A stretch of 35,640 nucleotides of DNA from Microcaldota archaeon (GTDB lineage: Archaea > Micrarchaeota > Micrarchaeia > Anstonellales > J096): contig JALVSQ010000025.1 of NCBI GenBank assembly GCA_027024255.1, positions 1 through 35,640 on the forward strand. The letters are read 5' to 3'. A program made the position numbers and the translations under genes. Below are positions 27,755 to 35,640 of the stretch, in pieces. Position 1 is the stretch's first letter, and the number at the start of each line of letters is the position of its first letter. The notes under the pieces were generated by a model. The model was not told where the DNA came from. It was given only the letters and a program-made list of their open reading frames with translations, and searched no databases.

Positions 27755-27826
27755 TGGACCCAGAGGGATTTGAACCCTCAGCCTCCCGCGTGCAAGGCGG
27801 GCGCTCTACCGTTGAGCTATGGGCCC
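27755..27826 (-). tRNA. tRNA-Ala (TGC)
   Basis: GGGCCCA..GCTC AACGGTA GAGC..CCCGC CTTGCAC GCGGG..GAGGG TTCAAAT CCCTC TGGGTCC A; G3:U70 present. Confidence 0.95.
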
Positions 27827-27898
27827 GCAGATTATGAATTGTGTTATAAAGTTTTAAAAATGTTTGTTATCAAATGCTAATGCAGGAGGTGAAAACAC

Positions 27899-28154
27899 AT
27901 GAAGAGGTGGTATAAATTGGACGCAAGGAGGTGGTCTGAAATCTAAGAGAAGAGGAAGGAAGCCTAAATTATCCAAGACAGAAGTTGAAAGACTTGTGAA
28001 ATTCTATTTGAGTGGTATAAAACCCCGGGAACTCTCCAAACAGTTTGGAGTTAGTAGAATGACTGTATACAGGATTCTTGACGAATTCTTTGCTCCTATG
28101 CAGGAAATGGATGTTGAAGAGATGTTCACATATGTAAGGAACCTGATAAGGTAA
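27899..28154 (+). CDS. Small Hin/resolvase-type HTH protein, frame-broken near the N-terminus (absent from ORF track)
   Basis: AGGAGGTG SD then MKRWYKLDARRWSEI* (27899-27946); +1 frame reads KSKRRGRKPKLSKTEVERLVKFYLSGIKPRELSKQFGVSRMTVYRILDEFFAPMQEMDVEEMFTYVRNLIR* to 28154. Confidence 0.65.
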
Positions 28155-28193
28155 ACCTAATCTTTTTTATATACTTTGTGTTATAATAAGTAT

Positions 28194-28871
28194 GTGAAGG
28201 AGTTTAAAGAAGCCCTGAAAGAAGGTAATTATGTATTTGCCTTGAATCTACTCTATGATTTATCATGGAGTAAGGAAAAAAGGGAAGAGTTAGCAGAAAT
28301 GCTTATAGATAAAGCAGGCATTGACAAAAAGAAATTCATACTCTCAACAATTGCAAAGGATGAGTTTTTCTCATCTCATTTGAGGCAGTATGCAGGCTTA
28401 AAGCTGATCAGTCTATGCTCCTTTAAAGAGCTTGGAGAAATCTTGAAGGATAACTCATTTCCTCTTCAAATAAGGGACAGAGCACTTCAAAGAATGAAGG
28501 AGATGCTTAAAAAGGAGGCAGAGGAGAAAGGACCTGTGGTGGATGAGGTATGCAAGAAGATAGCTGAAGCTTTTTATGTTGTTGTAAAAAACCTTGAACC
28601 TGTTAGGCCCTCCTTAACAGATATAATAAACACAATGAAGTTCAGGAAAGCAAACCTCTCATACGAGGATGTAAAAGAGATAATTGATTTTTTTAATAAA
28701 GCCTTCAATGATATTCTTAAAAACAAAGACCACCCACACCATCAGCATGTATTTGCAATAAAGGCACATATGGATTTGATAAAAGAACAAAAGGAAAAGA
28801 AGAGAGAAGAAAATAAAAAAATTGAGCCCAAAAAACCCATAAATCATCAAGAAACACTTAAAATAACATAA
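28194..28871 (+). CDS. Helical-repeat hypothetical protein
   Basis: ORF; TTTTTTATATAC TATA ~27 nt upstream of GTG at 28194 suggests a leaderless start there rather than 28176. Confidence 0.6.
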   Translation: MKEFKEALKEGNYVFALNLLYDLSWSKEKREELAEMLIDKAGIDKKKFILSTIAKDEFFSSHLRQYAGLKLISLCSFKELGEILKDNSFPLQIRDRALQRMKEMLKKEAEEKGPVVDEVCKKIAEAFYVVVKNLEPVRPSLTDIINTMKFRKANLSYEDVKEIIDFFNKAFNDILKNKDHPHHQHVFAIKAHMDLIKEQKEKKREENKKIEPKKPINHQETLKIT

Positions 28872-28930
28872 GGTTTTTATATATTTCCTACCATAATATA
28901 GAATGTAAACTTTTTTTGAAAGGTGGAAAA

Positions 28931-29485
28931 ATGGCGAAGTCTAAGGCTGTTGATGAATTGCGTGATTTGCTCTCTGATAACAAGGTGAGGAGAGCATTGA
29001 TAGAGACAGCTGGAGAAAATGCTATCGCAGTTATCGAAGCTTTGAACAAAGCATCTCAGGATGAGGACATTGCTAAATTACTCTCATTAAGAGTAAGTGA
29101 TGTAAGGTCAGTGCTAAACAGATTGAATGAGGAGGGATTCACTTACTACGAAAGAACAAAGGATGAGGAAACAGGCTGGTACTCCTACTTCTGGACACTG
29201 GATATAAATAAATTTAAGGAATGGATAAAGAAGAAGTTGTTGAGCAAGTATGAGAGATTAAGGCTTATGGCTAATGAAGGAGAATACTACTTCTGTCCTC
29301 ATTGTGGAGTTGATGTTGTATATTCTTTTGAGGAAGCAATGGATATAAACTTTAAATGTCCAAAGTGTAATGAAACGCTTGATTTGCTGGAGGAGGAGAA
29401 GGTATTGAAAATGATGCCAAAGCTTGATTTTTCAAAATTGAAAAGGAGATTCAAAAAAACTAAAAAAAGAAGAAAGTCAAAATAA
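28931..29485 (+). CDS. Transcription factor E (TFE alpha)
   Basis: Winged-helix plus zinc ribbon YFCPHCGVDVVYSFEEAMDINFKCPKCNETL; SD GGTGG before ATG at 28931. Confidence 0.9.
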   Translation: MAKSKAVDELRDLLSDNKVRRALIETAGENAIAVIEALNKASQDEDIAKLLSLRVSDVRSVLNRLNEEGFTYYERTKDEETGWYSYFWTLDINKFKEWIKKKLLSKYERLRLMANEGEYYFCPHCGVDVVYSFEEAMDINFKCPKCNETLDLLEEEKVLKMMPKLDFSKLKRRFKKTKKRRKSK

Positions 29486-30139
29486 TTTCTCTATCTTCTT
29501 CTTGTTCTTCTTCATTATTCCCTCAATTGTTGATTTGCTTCCCAGGCCTATGCCTATTCCAATACCTATTGAAAGACCAAATGCTATACCTGCCACTATT
29601 GCAACGAATGCATTCTCAAGTATATTTGTATTTATAGCAGGGAATATTGCTGGCAGAGCAATTGTTAATCCTATGTAAGCAATAAATACCTGAACAATTG
29701 CTCCAACAAATGAAGCAAATGCAAACTTACCTCTCTTGATTTTATCACCTATATAATCGCCTATAAATAGTGATACAACCACGATTAAAAGGCCTTGCAC
29801 AAGGCTTGGGAAGTAGTTAAGAAGGCCAAGTCCCCATTCAGAAAGAACGGGTATGCCTGCAATATTGCCCGATACAGCCAAAGCCAGTATGAACAGATAA
29901 AGACCCACTACCTTTTCAACAACATCTCTCAAGGAGATACCCAGCAGGGCATCCTCTAACTTCTCTTTTTTCAACATTTCATCAATTCTTAAGTATCTCC
30001 ACAACCTCCTTATTAATTCCACAATCACTACATCAATTAGCCAGGCAGCAAGAAACACAACAAGAATAAAGGCTGCCTTAATTAAAGCATCCACTAATGT
30101 GAGGGAAAGCTGAGAGACTATTGCATCTACCTCAAACAT
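29477..30139 (-). CDS. MscS-like TM-region membrane protein (no obvious MscS beta domain)
   Basis: Multiple TM segments with GLLNYFPSLVQGLLIVVVSLFIGDYIG; GGTGATAAT SD before ATG at 30139. Confidence 0.6.
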   Translation of the reverse strand: MFEVDAIVSQLSLTLVDALIKAAFILVVFLAAWLIDVVIVELIRRLWRYLRIDEMLKKEKLEDALLGISLRDVVEKVVGLYLFILALAVSGNIAGIPVLSEWGLGLLNYFPSLVQGLLIVVVSLFIGDYIGDKIKRGKFAFASFVGAIVQVFIAYIGLTIALPAIFPAINTNILENAFVAIVAGIAFGLSIGIGIGIGLGSKSTIEGIMKKNKKKIEKLF

Positions 30140-30143
30140 ATTA

Positions 30144-30710
30144 TCACCCATTTATCTTAAAGTTGTAAATTCTATTTAAACCTTTATCTTTTGACCTGGC
30201 ATTTAAACCTAAACTCTTTATCAGTTCTGCTACTTCTCTGTGATTAGCAGGCAAAAACTCCCCTGTGCCTCCATAAAAAACAAGGTAATCTTTTTCCTTT
30301 CTTATCAATCCTTCCTTCACCTTATCTCCTTTAATTTTAAGTTCCTTTATCACCATGTCCAGAACTTCGCTTGCAAACCTCTGGAAAGGAATTGCCACAA
30401 TGAGCTTTATTTTCCCTTCATCTATAAAAACATAATGAGTTGGCTCTGTTTTATGAATAAATAGCATTATTCTGTAATTTATTCCATCCTTTTCTCTAAT
30501 GACATCTAAATTCATAAGGATTTTTGCTCCAAACGCAGATGTATGGAAATTTGGCTCTTTGAGGGCTTTTTTTGCTATCTCGTCAACAACGTCCAGTTTA
30601 GCTAACCTTATTGAGCCTTTGATAGATTCTATAAGCGGTTCTGTCTTGACAGCCTCTTTGAATCTCTGCCAGCTTCTTTTAACGAACTCTTTTACCTCTT
30701 CTTTTCTCAT
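30144..30710 (-). CDS. Hypothetical protein
   Basis: ORF; start proposed at MRKEEVKEFVKRSWQRF (30710), about 27 nt from the shared TATA box. Confidence 0.55.
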   Translation of the reverse strand: MRKEEVKEFVKRSWQRFKEAVKTEPLIESIKGSIRLAKLDVVDEIAKKALKEPNFHTSAFGAKILMNLDVIREKDGINYRIMLFIHKTEPTHYVFIDEGKIKLIVAIPFQRFASEVLDMVIKELKIKGDKVKEGLIRKEKDYLVFYGGTGEFLPANHREVAELIKSLGLNARSKDKGLNRIYNFKING

Positions 30711-30732
30711 AAAGACATTAGACCTGGAAGGA

Positions 30733-30755
30733 TTTTTAAATAGTTTGGCCAAACT
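30733..30755. promoter_or_regulatory. Bidirectional TATA box (TTTTTAAAT) plus 14-bp palindrome AGTTTGGCCAAACT
   Basis: TATA centre is ~25 nt from the plus ATG (30763) and ~27 nt from the minus ATG (30710); palindrome 30742-30755. Confidence 0.6.
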
Positions 30756-30762
30756 TTTTGCC

Positions 30763-31932
30763 ATGTTGTATTCTTTAAAGATTGTTGAACTAATTATCAT
30801 TTTTCTGGCTCTTTTTGTTATGGTGTTTTTTCTTCTCCTAACATTTGTGAATATTAAAGAGAGAAAGGAACATAAGCTAAGTGAATTTCCCTCTGTTTCT
30901 ATTTTGATTCCTGTTTATAATGAAGAGAAATACTTAAAGAAGTGTGTTGAATATGTTGCAAACAGCAATTATCCAGAAAATAAACTGGAGATTTTGATAA
31001 TAGACGATGGAAGCGTTGATGGCACTCCTGAAATAGCCAGGGAGTTGAGTAAGAAGTATAAAAATGTAATCTACTTTAGAAAGAAGAATACAGGTAAAGC
31101 GGATTCTTTGAATTATGGGATAAAAAAAGCAAGAGGAGAAATAATTGGAGTGCTTGATGCCGATACCTTTGTGAGTAAAGATGCTATAAAAAATCAGGTC
31201 TGGCATATCGTTAATGGAGCAGATGCAGTTACAGGCGTAGCCAAGGTTTACAATGCTGATAAGAATATTTTAACGAGATTGCAGAGTGTAGAATATCTAT
31301 TTACAGCGTTTGTAAGGAAAGTTTTAGAAGGAATTGATTCAATATATGTAACACCTGGAACGCTGAGTATGTACAGAGCAGATATTCTAAAAAAAGTTGG
31401 TGGGTTTGATGTGAATAACTTGCTTGAGGACCAGGAGATAGCGATGAGGTTTCAGAGCCTGAATTATAGAATAGAAAGCTGTCTTGAATCAGTTGTTTAT
31501 ACCGTTGTGCCTGAAACATTTAACGATTTGTTAAGGCAAAGAGAAAGGTGGCACAGAGGTGGCTTAAGAAATGCATTCAAATACATACACATGATAAATC
31601 CAGCTTACGGCGATTTTGGAGTGCTTATAATGCCTCTCTCCATTGTCTCGATTCTCTTCATGTTTGCTTTGCTCTTCATTGTCATTGTTGTAAGGATAAG
31701 CAATCCTCCCTCCCCTCCCTTGCTTTTGATATTTGACCCGTCATTTGTTCTTGGCTCAATGCTTTTCCTCTTAACTTTAATATGGACAGAGTTAAACCTC
31801 AGAGCATTTGAAGATAAAGTTCCTGCAAGGGATGTAATTCTCTACCTGATTACATATGCTTACTTCATCACATTTGTCTGGATAGTTTCCATAACCAAGG
31901 AAATTCTGTTAATCCCTCCAAAATGGCGTTGA
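30763..31932 (+). CDS. Glycosyltransferase family 2, membrane-anchored
   Basis: SILIPVYNEEKYLKKCVEYV, IIDDGSVDGTPEIA, GVLDADTFV, GFDVNNLLEDQEIAMR, RQRERWHRGG. Confidence 0.88.
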   Translation: MLYSLKIVELIIIFLALFVMVFFLLLTFVNIKERKEHKLSEFPSVSILIPVYNEEKYLKKCVEYVANSNYPENKLEILIIDDGSVDGTPEIARELSKKYKNVIYFRKKNTGKADSLNYGIKKARGEIIGVLDADTFVSKDAIKNQVWHIVNGADAVTGVAKVYNADKNILTRLQSVEYLFTAFVRKVLEGIDSIYVTPGTLSMYRADILKKVGGFDVNNLLEDQEIAMRFQSLNYRIESCLESVVYTVVPETFNDLLRQRERWHRGGLRNAFKYIHMINPAYGDFGVLIMPLSIVSILFMFALLFIVIVVRISNPPSPPLLLIFDPSFVLGSMLFLLTLIWTELNLRAFEDKVPARDVILYLITYAYFITFVWIVSITKEILLIPPKWR

Positions 31933-31962
31933 TTTTTAAAAAAGTTTGAACAAAGTTTTTCA

Positions 31963-32062
31963 GGGCCCGTAGCTCAGTCAGGATAGAGCGGCTGGCTTCG
32001 GAAGCCATCTCCAGATTGCTGGAGATACCAGCAGGTCGAGGGTTCAAATCCCTCCGGGCCCG
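31963..32062 (+). tRNA. tRNA-Arg (TCG) with 25-nt intron at 37/38 (32002-32026)
   Basis: Mature anticodon arm GCTGG CTTCGGA CCAGC restored after removing AAGCCATCTCCAGATTGCTGGAGAT; intron contains ATCTCCAG/CTGGAGAT hairpin. Confidence 0.9.
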
Positions 32063-32161
32063 CTTTTCCTCGGAGATTTGAGAACAGTAAGAGAACAGGA
32101 GGCTCCAACCGAAGGTTGGAAGATTTGAACCCGAGAAGAGGGGCAAATCCCTCCGGGCCCG
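32063..32161 (+). repeat. tRNA-trailer repeat element, type-A head, 99 nt, ending in a copy of the tRNA-Arg 3' end
   Basis: CTTTTCCTCGGAGATTTGAGAACAGTAAGAGAACAGGAGGCTCCAACCGAAGGTTGGAAGATTTGAACCCGAGAAGAGGGGCAAATCCCTCCGGGCCCG; last 18 nt identical to 32045-32062. Confidence 0.93.
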
Positions 32162-32164
32162 TGA

Positions 32165-32836
32165 TTAACAGATCCCAATAAACCTTTTAGCATCCTCATA
32201 CATTGTGTAATTGTTAAACATCACATAATCTCCTTTCTTTACTTTAGTGCAAACTCTTCTCAACTCTTCATCAGAGAATGTGTAATTGTACATCATAGGC
32301 TTACCAAACCCATGGAGCCTGTAATAGCGAGGCTTCCCATAAAATGAGTTCTGCCTCAGAGGGTCAACAACATGTACAATGTCCAATTCTTTGAATAAAG
32401 GCTTCACAATCTCCTTCTTCCATTCATCTGCCCACCTAACTTCAAACCCTATTTTGAAATCCTCCCTATCAATTGCGTTAAAAAATCTAGATAACTTCTT
32501 TATGTTCTCATCCGTTGGCTTAAAGCTTTTAGGTGTCTGAAATATAAGCCACTTAGCTTCAAGAGCCTTTGCTATTTTCTTAACTTCCTCAAAATAAGCC
32601 AAACTTTTATGTGATGAGAATTTGTCTCTATGAGTAATGCCCTGAAACACCTTCACTGTAAATTCAAAATCCTCATTTACTGACCTTGATTTTTTAAGCC
32701 ATCTCTCAGCTGTTGAAAGCCTTGGCAATCTGTAAAATGTGCTGTTTACCTCAACAACATTGAACACAGAGGCATAATTCAATAACTTATCGCCTCTTTC
32801 AGGATAATAAGACCAGCCACATGTGCCTACATTCAT
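32165..32836 (-). CDS. DUF72 (YecE-like) family protein
   Basis: VGTCGWSYYPERGDKLLNYASVFNVVEVNSTFYRLP ... FEVRWADEW. Confidence 0.88.
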   Translation of the reverse strand: MNVGTCGWSYYPERGDKLLNYASVFNVVEVNSTFYRLPRLSTAERWLKKSRSVNEDFEFTVKVFQGITHRDKFSSHKSLAYFEEVKKIAKALEAKWLIFQTPKSFKPTDENIKKLSRFFNAIDREDFKIGFEVRWADEWKKEIVKPLFKELDIVHVVDPLRQNSFYGKPRYYRLHGFGKPMMYNYTFSDEELRRVCTKVKKGDYVMFNNYTMYEDAKRFIGIC

Positions 32837-32867
32837 AAAAGTAAAGTTAATGAAAAAGAATTAAAAA

Positions 32868-33191
32868 TCAAGGTATTACAAAATTGCATCCACCGCTGTA
32901 AGAGCCCCCAACCATTGCTGCTAAAAAGCCTGGTAGAAGGATGATAATGACAATACCTATTATGGCACCTGTAAGCATGTTTGTTGCCCATACATTGGCT
33001 CTTGCCCTTGTCTCTGCACCAAAGAACTGGCCACCTGTATAAACAATTGATGACAAGAGAATCATTAAAACTGCAACCTCTCCTACTATGTTGTAAAGAA
33101 ACTCACAAAACTGCCTTAAAGCCACCTGTAAGTTTGTTGCCTGAGCAAATATAAGGCTTATAAAAAATAAAGCAATGAGTAGCCTCTTCAT
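32868..33191 (-). CDS. VirB2/TrbC-like pilin candidate, copy 2
   Basis: Signal peptide, two TM segments, GGQFFGAETRARANVWATNMLTGAIIGIVIIILLPGFL. Confidence 0.7.
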   Translation of the reverse strand: MKRLLIALFFISLIFAQATNLQVALRQFCEFLYNIVGEVAVLMILLSSIVYTGGQFFGAETRARANVWATNMLTGAIIGIVIIILLPGFLAAMVGGSYSGGCNFVIP

Positions 33192-33197
33192 GAAACC

Positions 33198-33533
33198 TCA
33201 CTCACAGACATGTTCTAAATCCAGATTTGGGTCAATTTGACTGAGCAAATAGGGAACAACAAGAACAACAATTATGGCAATCACTGAATATATAATCATG
33301 TTTGTTGCCCATACATTGGCTCTTGACCTCGTCTCTGCTCCTAAGACCTGGCCAGCTGCAAACACAACACCTGCAAGGACTATCACGGCAAGTATTATCA
33401 CAGGCAATAAATCTTTTAGCATACCGTACACATTGCAAATGCCCTCTCTTATCCTCTCTCCAGCATCAGCACTCAACGAAACAGATAAAAACACAAGTAA
33501 TGCAAATGCGAGCATTCCCATTTTCTTCATCAA
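33198..33533 (-). CDS. VirB2/TrbC-like pilin candidate, copy 1
   Basis: Signal peptide, two TM segments, AGQVLGAETRSRANVWATNMIIYSVIAIIVVLVVPYLL. Confidence 0.7.
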   Translation of the reverse strand: MMKKMGMLAFALLVFLSVSLSADAGERIREGICNVYGMLKDLLPVIILAVIVLAGVVFAAGQVLGAETRSRANVWATNMIIYSVIAIIVVLVVPYLLSQIDPNLDLEHVCE

Positions 33534-33600
33534 TTACCACCTCTTTCAATAAATTTTAACAGCAAAATATTTTTAAGGTTACCTTCTTAATTGCTTCACC

Positions 33601-34247
33601 ATGATAATAAAATACTTTGGCCACTCTGCATTCTTAGTTGATATAGGTAAAAAGATATTGTTTGACCCATGGCTAAAAGGAAATCCATGGGTGAAAGAAC
33701 CTGTTGAAGTAAACGCTGATTATATATTTGTAAGCCATAGCCATTCCGACCACGGATTGGAGGATGCAATAAACATTTCACAAAAAACAGATGTGCCTAT
33801 TATAAGCATATTTGAATTAGCAAACTACGCAAAGCAAAAAGGCGCCAGGGCAATAGGAGGAAATATAGGAGGCATAATGAAAGTTGATGAATTAGAGGTA
33901 TTTTTAACACCTGCTCTTCATTCTTCTTCTCTTGGAAGTCCTGTTGGATTTATTGTAAAATACAACGGAAAAACTCTGTATCATGCCGGAGACACAGGCT
34001 ATTTTGCTGAAATGAAGTTCTTAGGGAAAAGGTTTAACATAGATGTTGCTTTTCTACCCATAGGAGGCACATTCACGATGGGAGTGGAAGAATGCCTGTT
34101 TGCAATAAAAGACTTAAAGCCAGGGTTTGCTGTGCCCATGCACTACAACACATTTCCAGCAATTAAAGCTGAACCTCAAAGGCTGAAGGAAAAGTTGAAA
34201 ACACATTGATAGTAGAGCCCGGGCAAGAACTCAAATTAGAGATTTGA
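33601..34247 (+). CDS. UPF0173-type metal-dependent hydrolase, frameshifted near C-terminus
   Basis: FGHSAFLVDIG, FVSHSHSDHGLEDAI, YHAGDTGYFAEMK, PMHYNTFP. Stop at 34209, but the next frame reads VENTLIVEPGQELKLEI* to 34247. Confidence 0.82.
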
Positions 34248-34770
34248 GCTTTAAAGTTGACAGGATTAAATCAACCTCCTGTTCAATAGAAAATTTTGAA
34301 GAGTTAATGCACAAATCAGCCATTTCATAAAGCCTGAATATATCAATATTGTAAAGAGAAAGGTATCTTTGCCTGTTCTCTTCATCCCTTTCTTTAACAT
34401 GCTTTAAAGCTTCCTCAAACTCCATATTATCTCTTGATGCTATCCTCCTGGCCCTCTCAGTTAAAGGTGCATGTAGAAAAACGCTAAGGTTTGCATCTAC
34501 AAGATAGATGGCGAGCCATGTTGCCACAACAACATTGCTGTGCTTTTTTACCTCTTTCTTTATGTATTCATCAAATTCTCTGTCTATCTCTGGATTTTTT
34601 TCTGCTTCTTTCTGAAACTCCATTAAATCAATACCTTTTGCTTTTGCAAGTGATTTGAATGTGGGGGCAACAAGCTTAACATCTAAACCCAACGCATTTA
34701 ATCTTTTAACTAAATGCTTTGCCAGAGCTGTTTTTCCAGAACCCGCAAAGCCAGACACAGCAATTATCAA
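34231..34770 (-). CDS. cmk: Cytidylate kinase (archaeal type)
   Basis: MIIAVSGFAGSGKTALAKHLVKRLN P-loop; ARRIASRDN; directly after L34e. Confidence 0.82.
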   Translation of the reverse strand: MIIAVSGFAGSGKTALAKHLVKRLNALGLDVKLVAPTFKSLAKAKGIDLMEFQKEAEKNPEIDREFDEYIKKEVKKHSNVVVATWLAIYLVDANLSVFLHAPLTERARRIASRDNMEFEEALKHVKERDEENRQRYLSLYNIDIFRLYEMADLCINSSKFSIEQEVDLILSTLKLKSLI

Positions 34771-35048
34771 AGCCTTTCCACCATCCTTGAAACAAAGTTT
34801 CTCAACTTGATGGGAACATCATTAAGGCTGATGAATCCTTTTTTTAGCCTCACAGCATATCTCACAACCCTTTCCAGAACTGAGTGGCTTAAGACACCTC
34901 CAAAGGGCCTTGAAGCACCCTGCTTTGTGAGATTTTTGAATGCATCTTTATGCTTCCCTTTCTTTTTTCTTCTAAAATGGGTCGAAGTACCCTTCCCTAC
35001 CTTTTTGATTATCTTTTTAATTGAAGTACTTCTTTGATAAGGTCTCAT
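34767..35048 (-). CDS. Ribosomal protein L34e (eL34), zinc-less variant
   Basis: MRPYQRSTSIKKIIKKVGKGTSTHFRRKKKGKHKDAFKNLTKQGASRPFGGVLSHSVLERVVRYAVR; L34e-cmk gene order; SD GGGTGAT. Confidence 0.78.
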   Translation of the reverse strand: MRPYQRSTSIKKIIKKVGKGTSTHFRRKKKGKHKDAFKNLTKQGASRPFGGVLSHSVLERVVRYAVRLKKGFISLNDVPIKLRNFVSRMVERL

Positions 35049-35143
35049 AGCATCACCCATTCAATAAAACCCAACTAATATTTTTAAATTTTGTTCAAAG
35101 ATAAAGATTGATTTTTAAACAATGCCATAAAAAATAAATACAG

Positions 35144-35640
35144 ATGAGGATTGGCATATTCACAGACAGCTATAACAGGGAAGAGCCAAGCGGTGTGTTT
35201 AATGCCATTTACTACTTAAGGAAGGGCCTGGAAGAAAAAGGCCATGAAGTCTTTATATTTTCCCCTGGCACCAAAAAACAGAAGGAAAACGCTGAAGAAA
35301 GAACCTTCTACTTTACCTCTGCTCATTTTAAAGAATACCCTGACTTCAGGATTGCTGTCTTTCCTTTTTTAAACACCACAAACATAGTAAAAAAACTTGA
35401 TTTAGATATAATACACATAGTAGCTGTTGGAACCATGGGCATTGCAGGTATAAAAACAGCTGAAACATTGAACATACCTAAAATTGCTACAATCCCTATA
35501 ATACCCCAGAGGCTTATAGAATCCATGCTGAGCAATTCTGTTAAAGAAATGGTTGAAAAACTTGCATTGAAGTATTTGAGATGGTTTTACAATCACTTTG
35601 AAACCGTGACATGCCCTTCAGAGTATGCAAAAAAAATAAT
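35144..35640 (+). CDS. Glycosyltransferase family 4, N-terminal part (runs off right edge)
   Basis: MRIGIFTDSYNREEPSGVFNAIYYLRKGLEEKGHEVFIFSPG ... TVTCPSEYAKKI. Confidence 0.85.
   Translation, partial: MRIGIFTDSYNREEPSGVFNAIYYLRKGLEEKGHEVFIFSPGTKKQKENAEERTFYFTSAHFKEYPDFRIAVFPFLNTTNIVKKLDLDIIHIVAVGTMGIAGIKTAETLNIPKIATIPIIPQRLIESMLSNSVKEMVEKLALKYLRWFYNHFETVTCPSEYAKKI

Noticed and set aside
31868-32146. Minus-strand ORF MPLFSGSNLPTFGWSLL...RARRDLNPRPAGISSN
   Set aside because: Antisense translation of tRNA-Arg(TCG) and its trailer element; 'RRDLNPRPAG' is a typical tRNA antisense artefact.

Overview
Archaeal chromosomal window: leaderless genes with TATA boxes, GGTG-type Shine-Dalgarno sites inside operons, archaeal DnaG, TFE, RNase Z, HMG-CoA synthase, L34e and an Rnl3-type RNA ligase. 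It is AT-rich and probably from a small-genome, DPANN-like lineage (inference). Much of it is housekeeping, but two systems stand out. (1) All four tRNA genes here (Arg-CCT, Ala-CGC, Ala-TGC, Arg-TCG) are followed immediately by a member of a ~64-100 nt non-coding repeat family. The complete members end in an exact second copy of the 3' end of their own host tRNA (18 or 25 nt, period exactly 99 or 100 nt). They share a GGAGGCTCCAACCGAAGGTTGGAAGATT core and have a second hairpin whose antisense arm changes together with the T-loop of the host tRNA. One locus shows tandem accretion. (2) An operon of six tandem, highly diverged polytopic membrane-protein paralogs (4670-11691) shares an 'R-x-[FL]-x-x-[TV][RK]-x-x-G-x-x-[LI]' motif. 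About 21 kb away are two VirB2/TrbC-like pilin genes. I propose a chromosomal type IV secretion / DNA-exchange-like apparatus. Smaller observations: a 26-aa Cys-rich micro-ORF coupled to a Toprim-DnaG operon, an unlisted HTH gene with a +1 frame break after an internal SD, two other A-run frameshifts, a bidirectional TATA box next to a perfect 14-bp palindrome, a tRNA-Arg intron, and a zinc-less L34e. All family assignments come from reading the sequence by eye; no searches were run.
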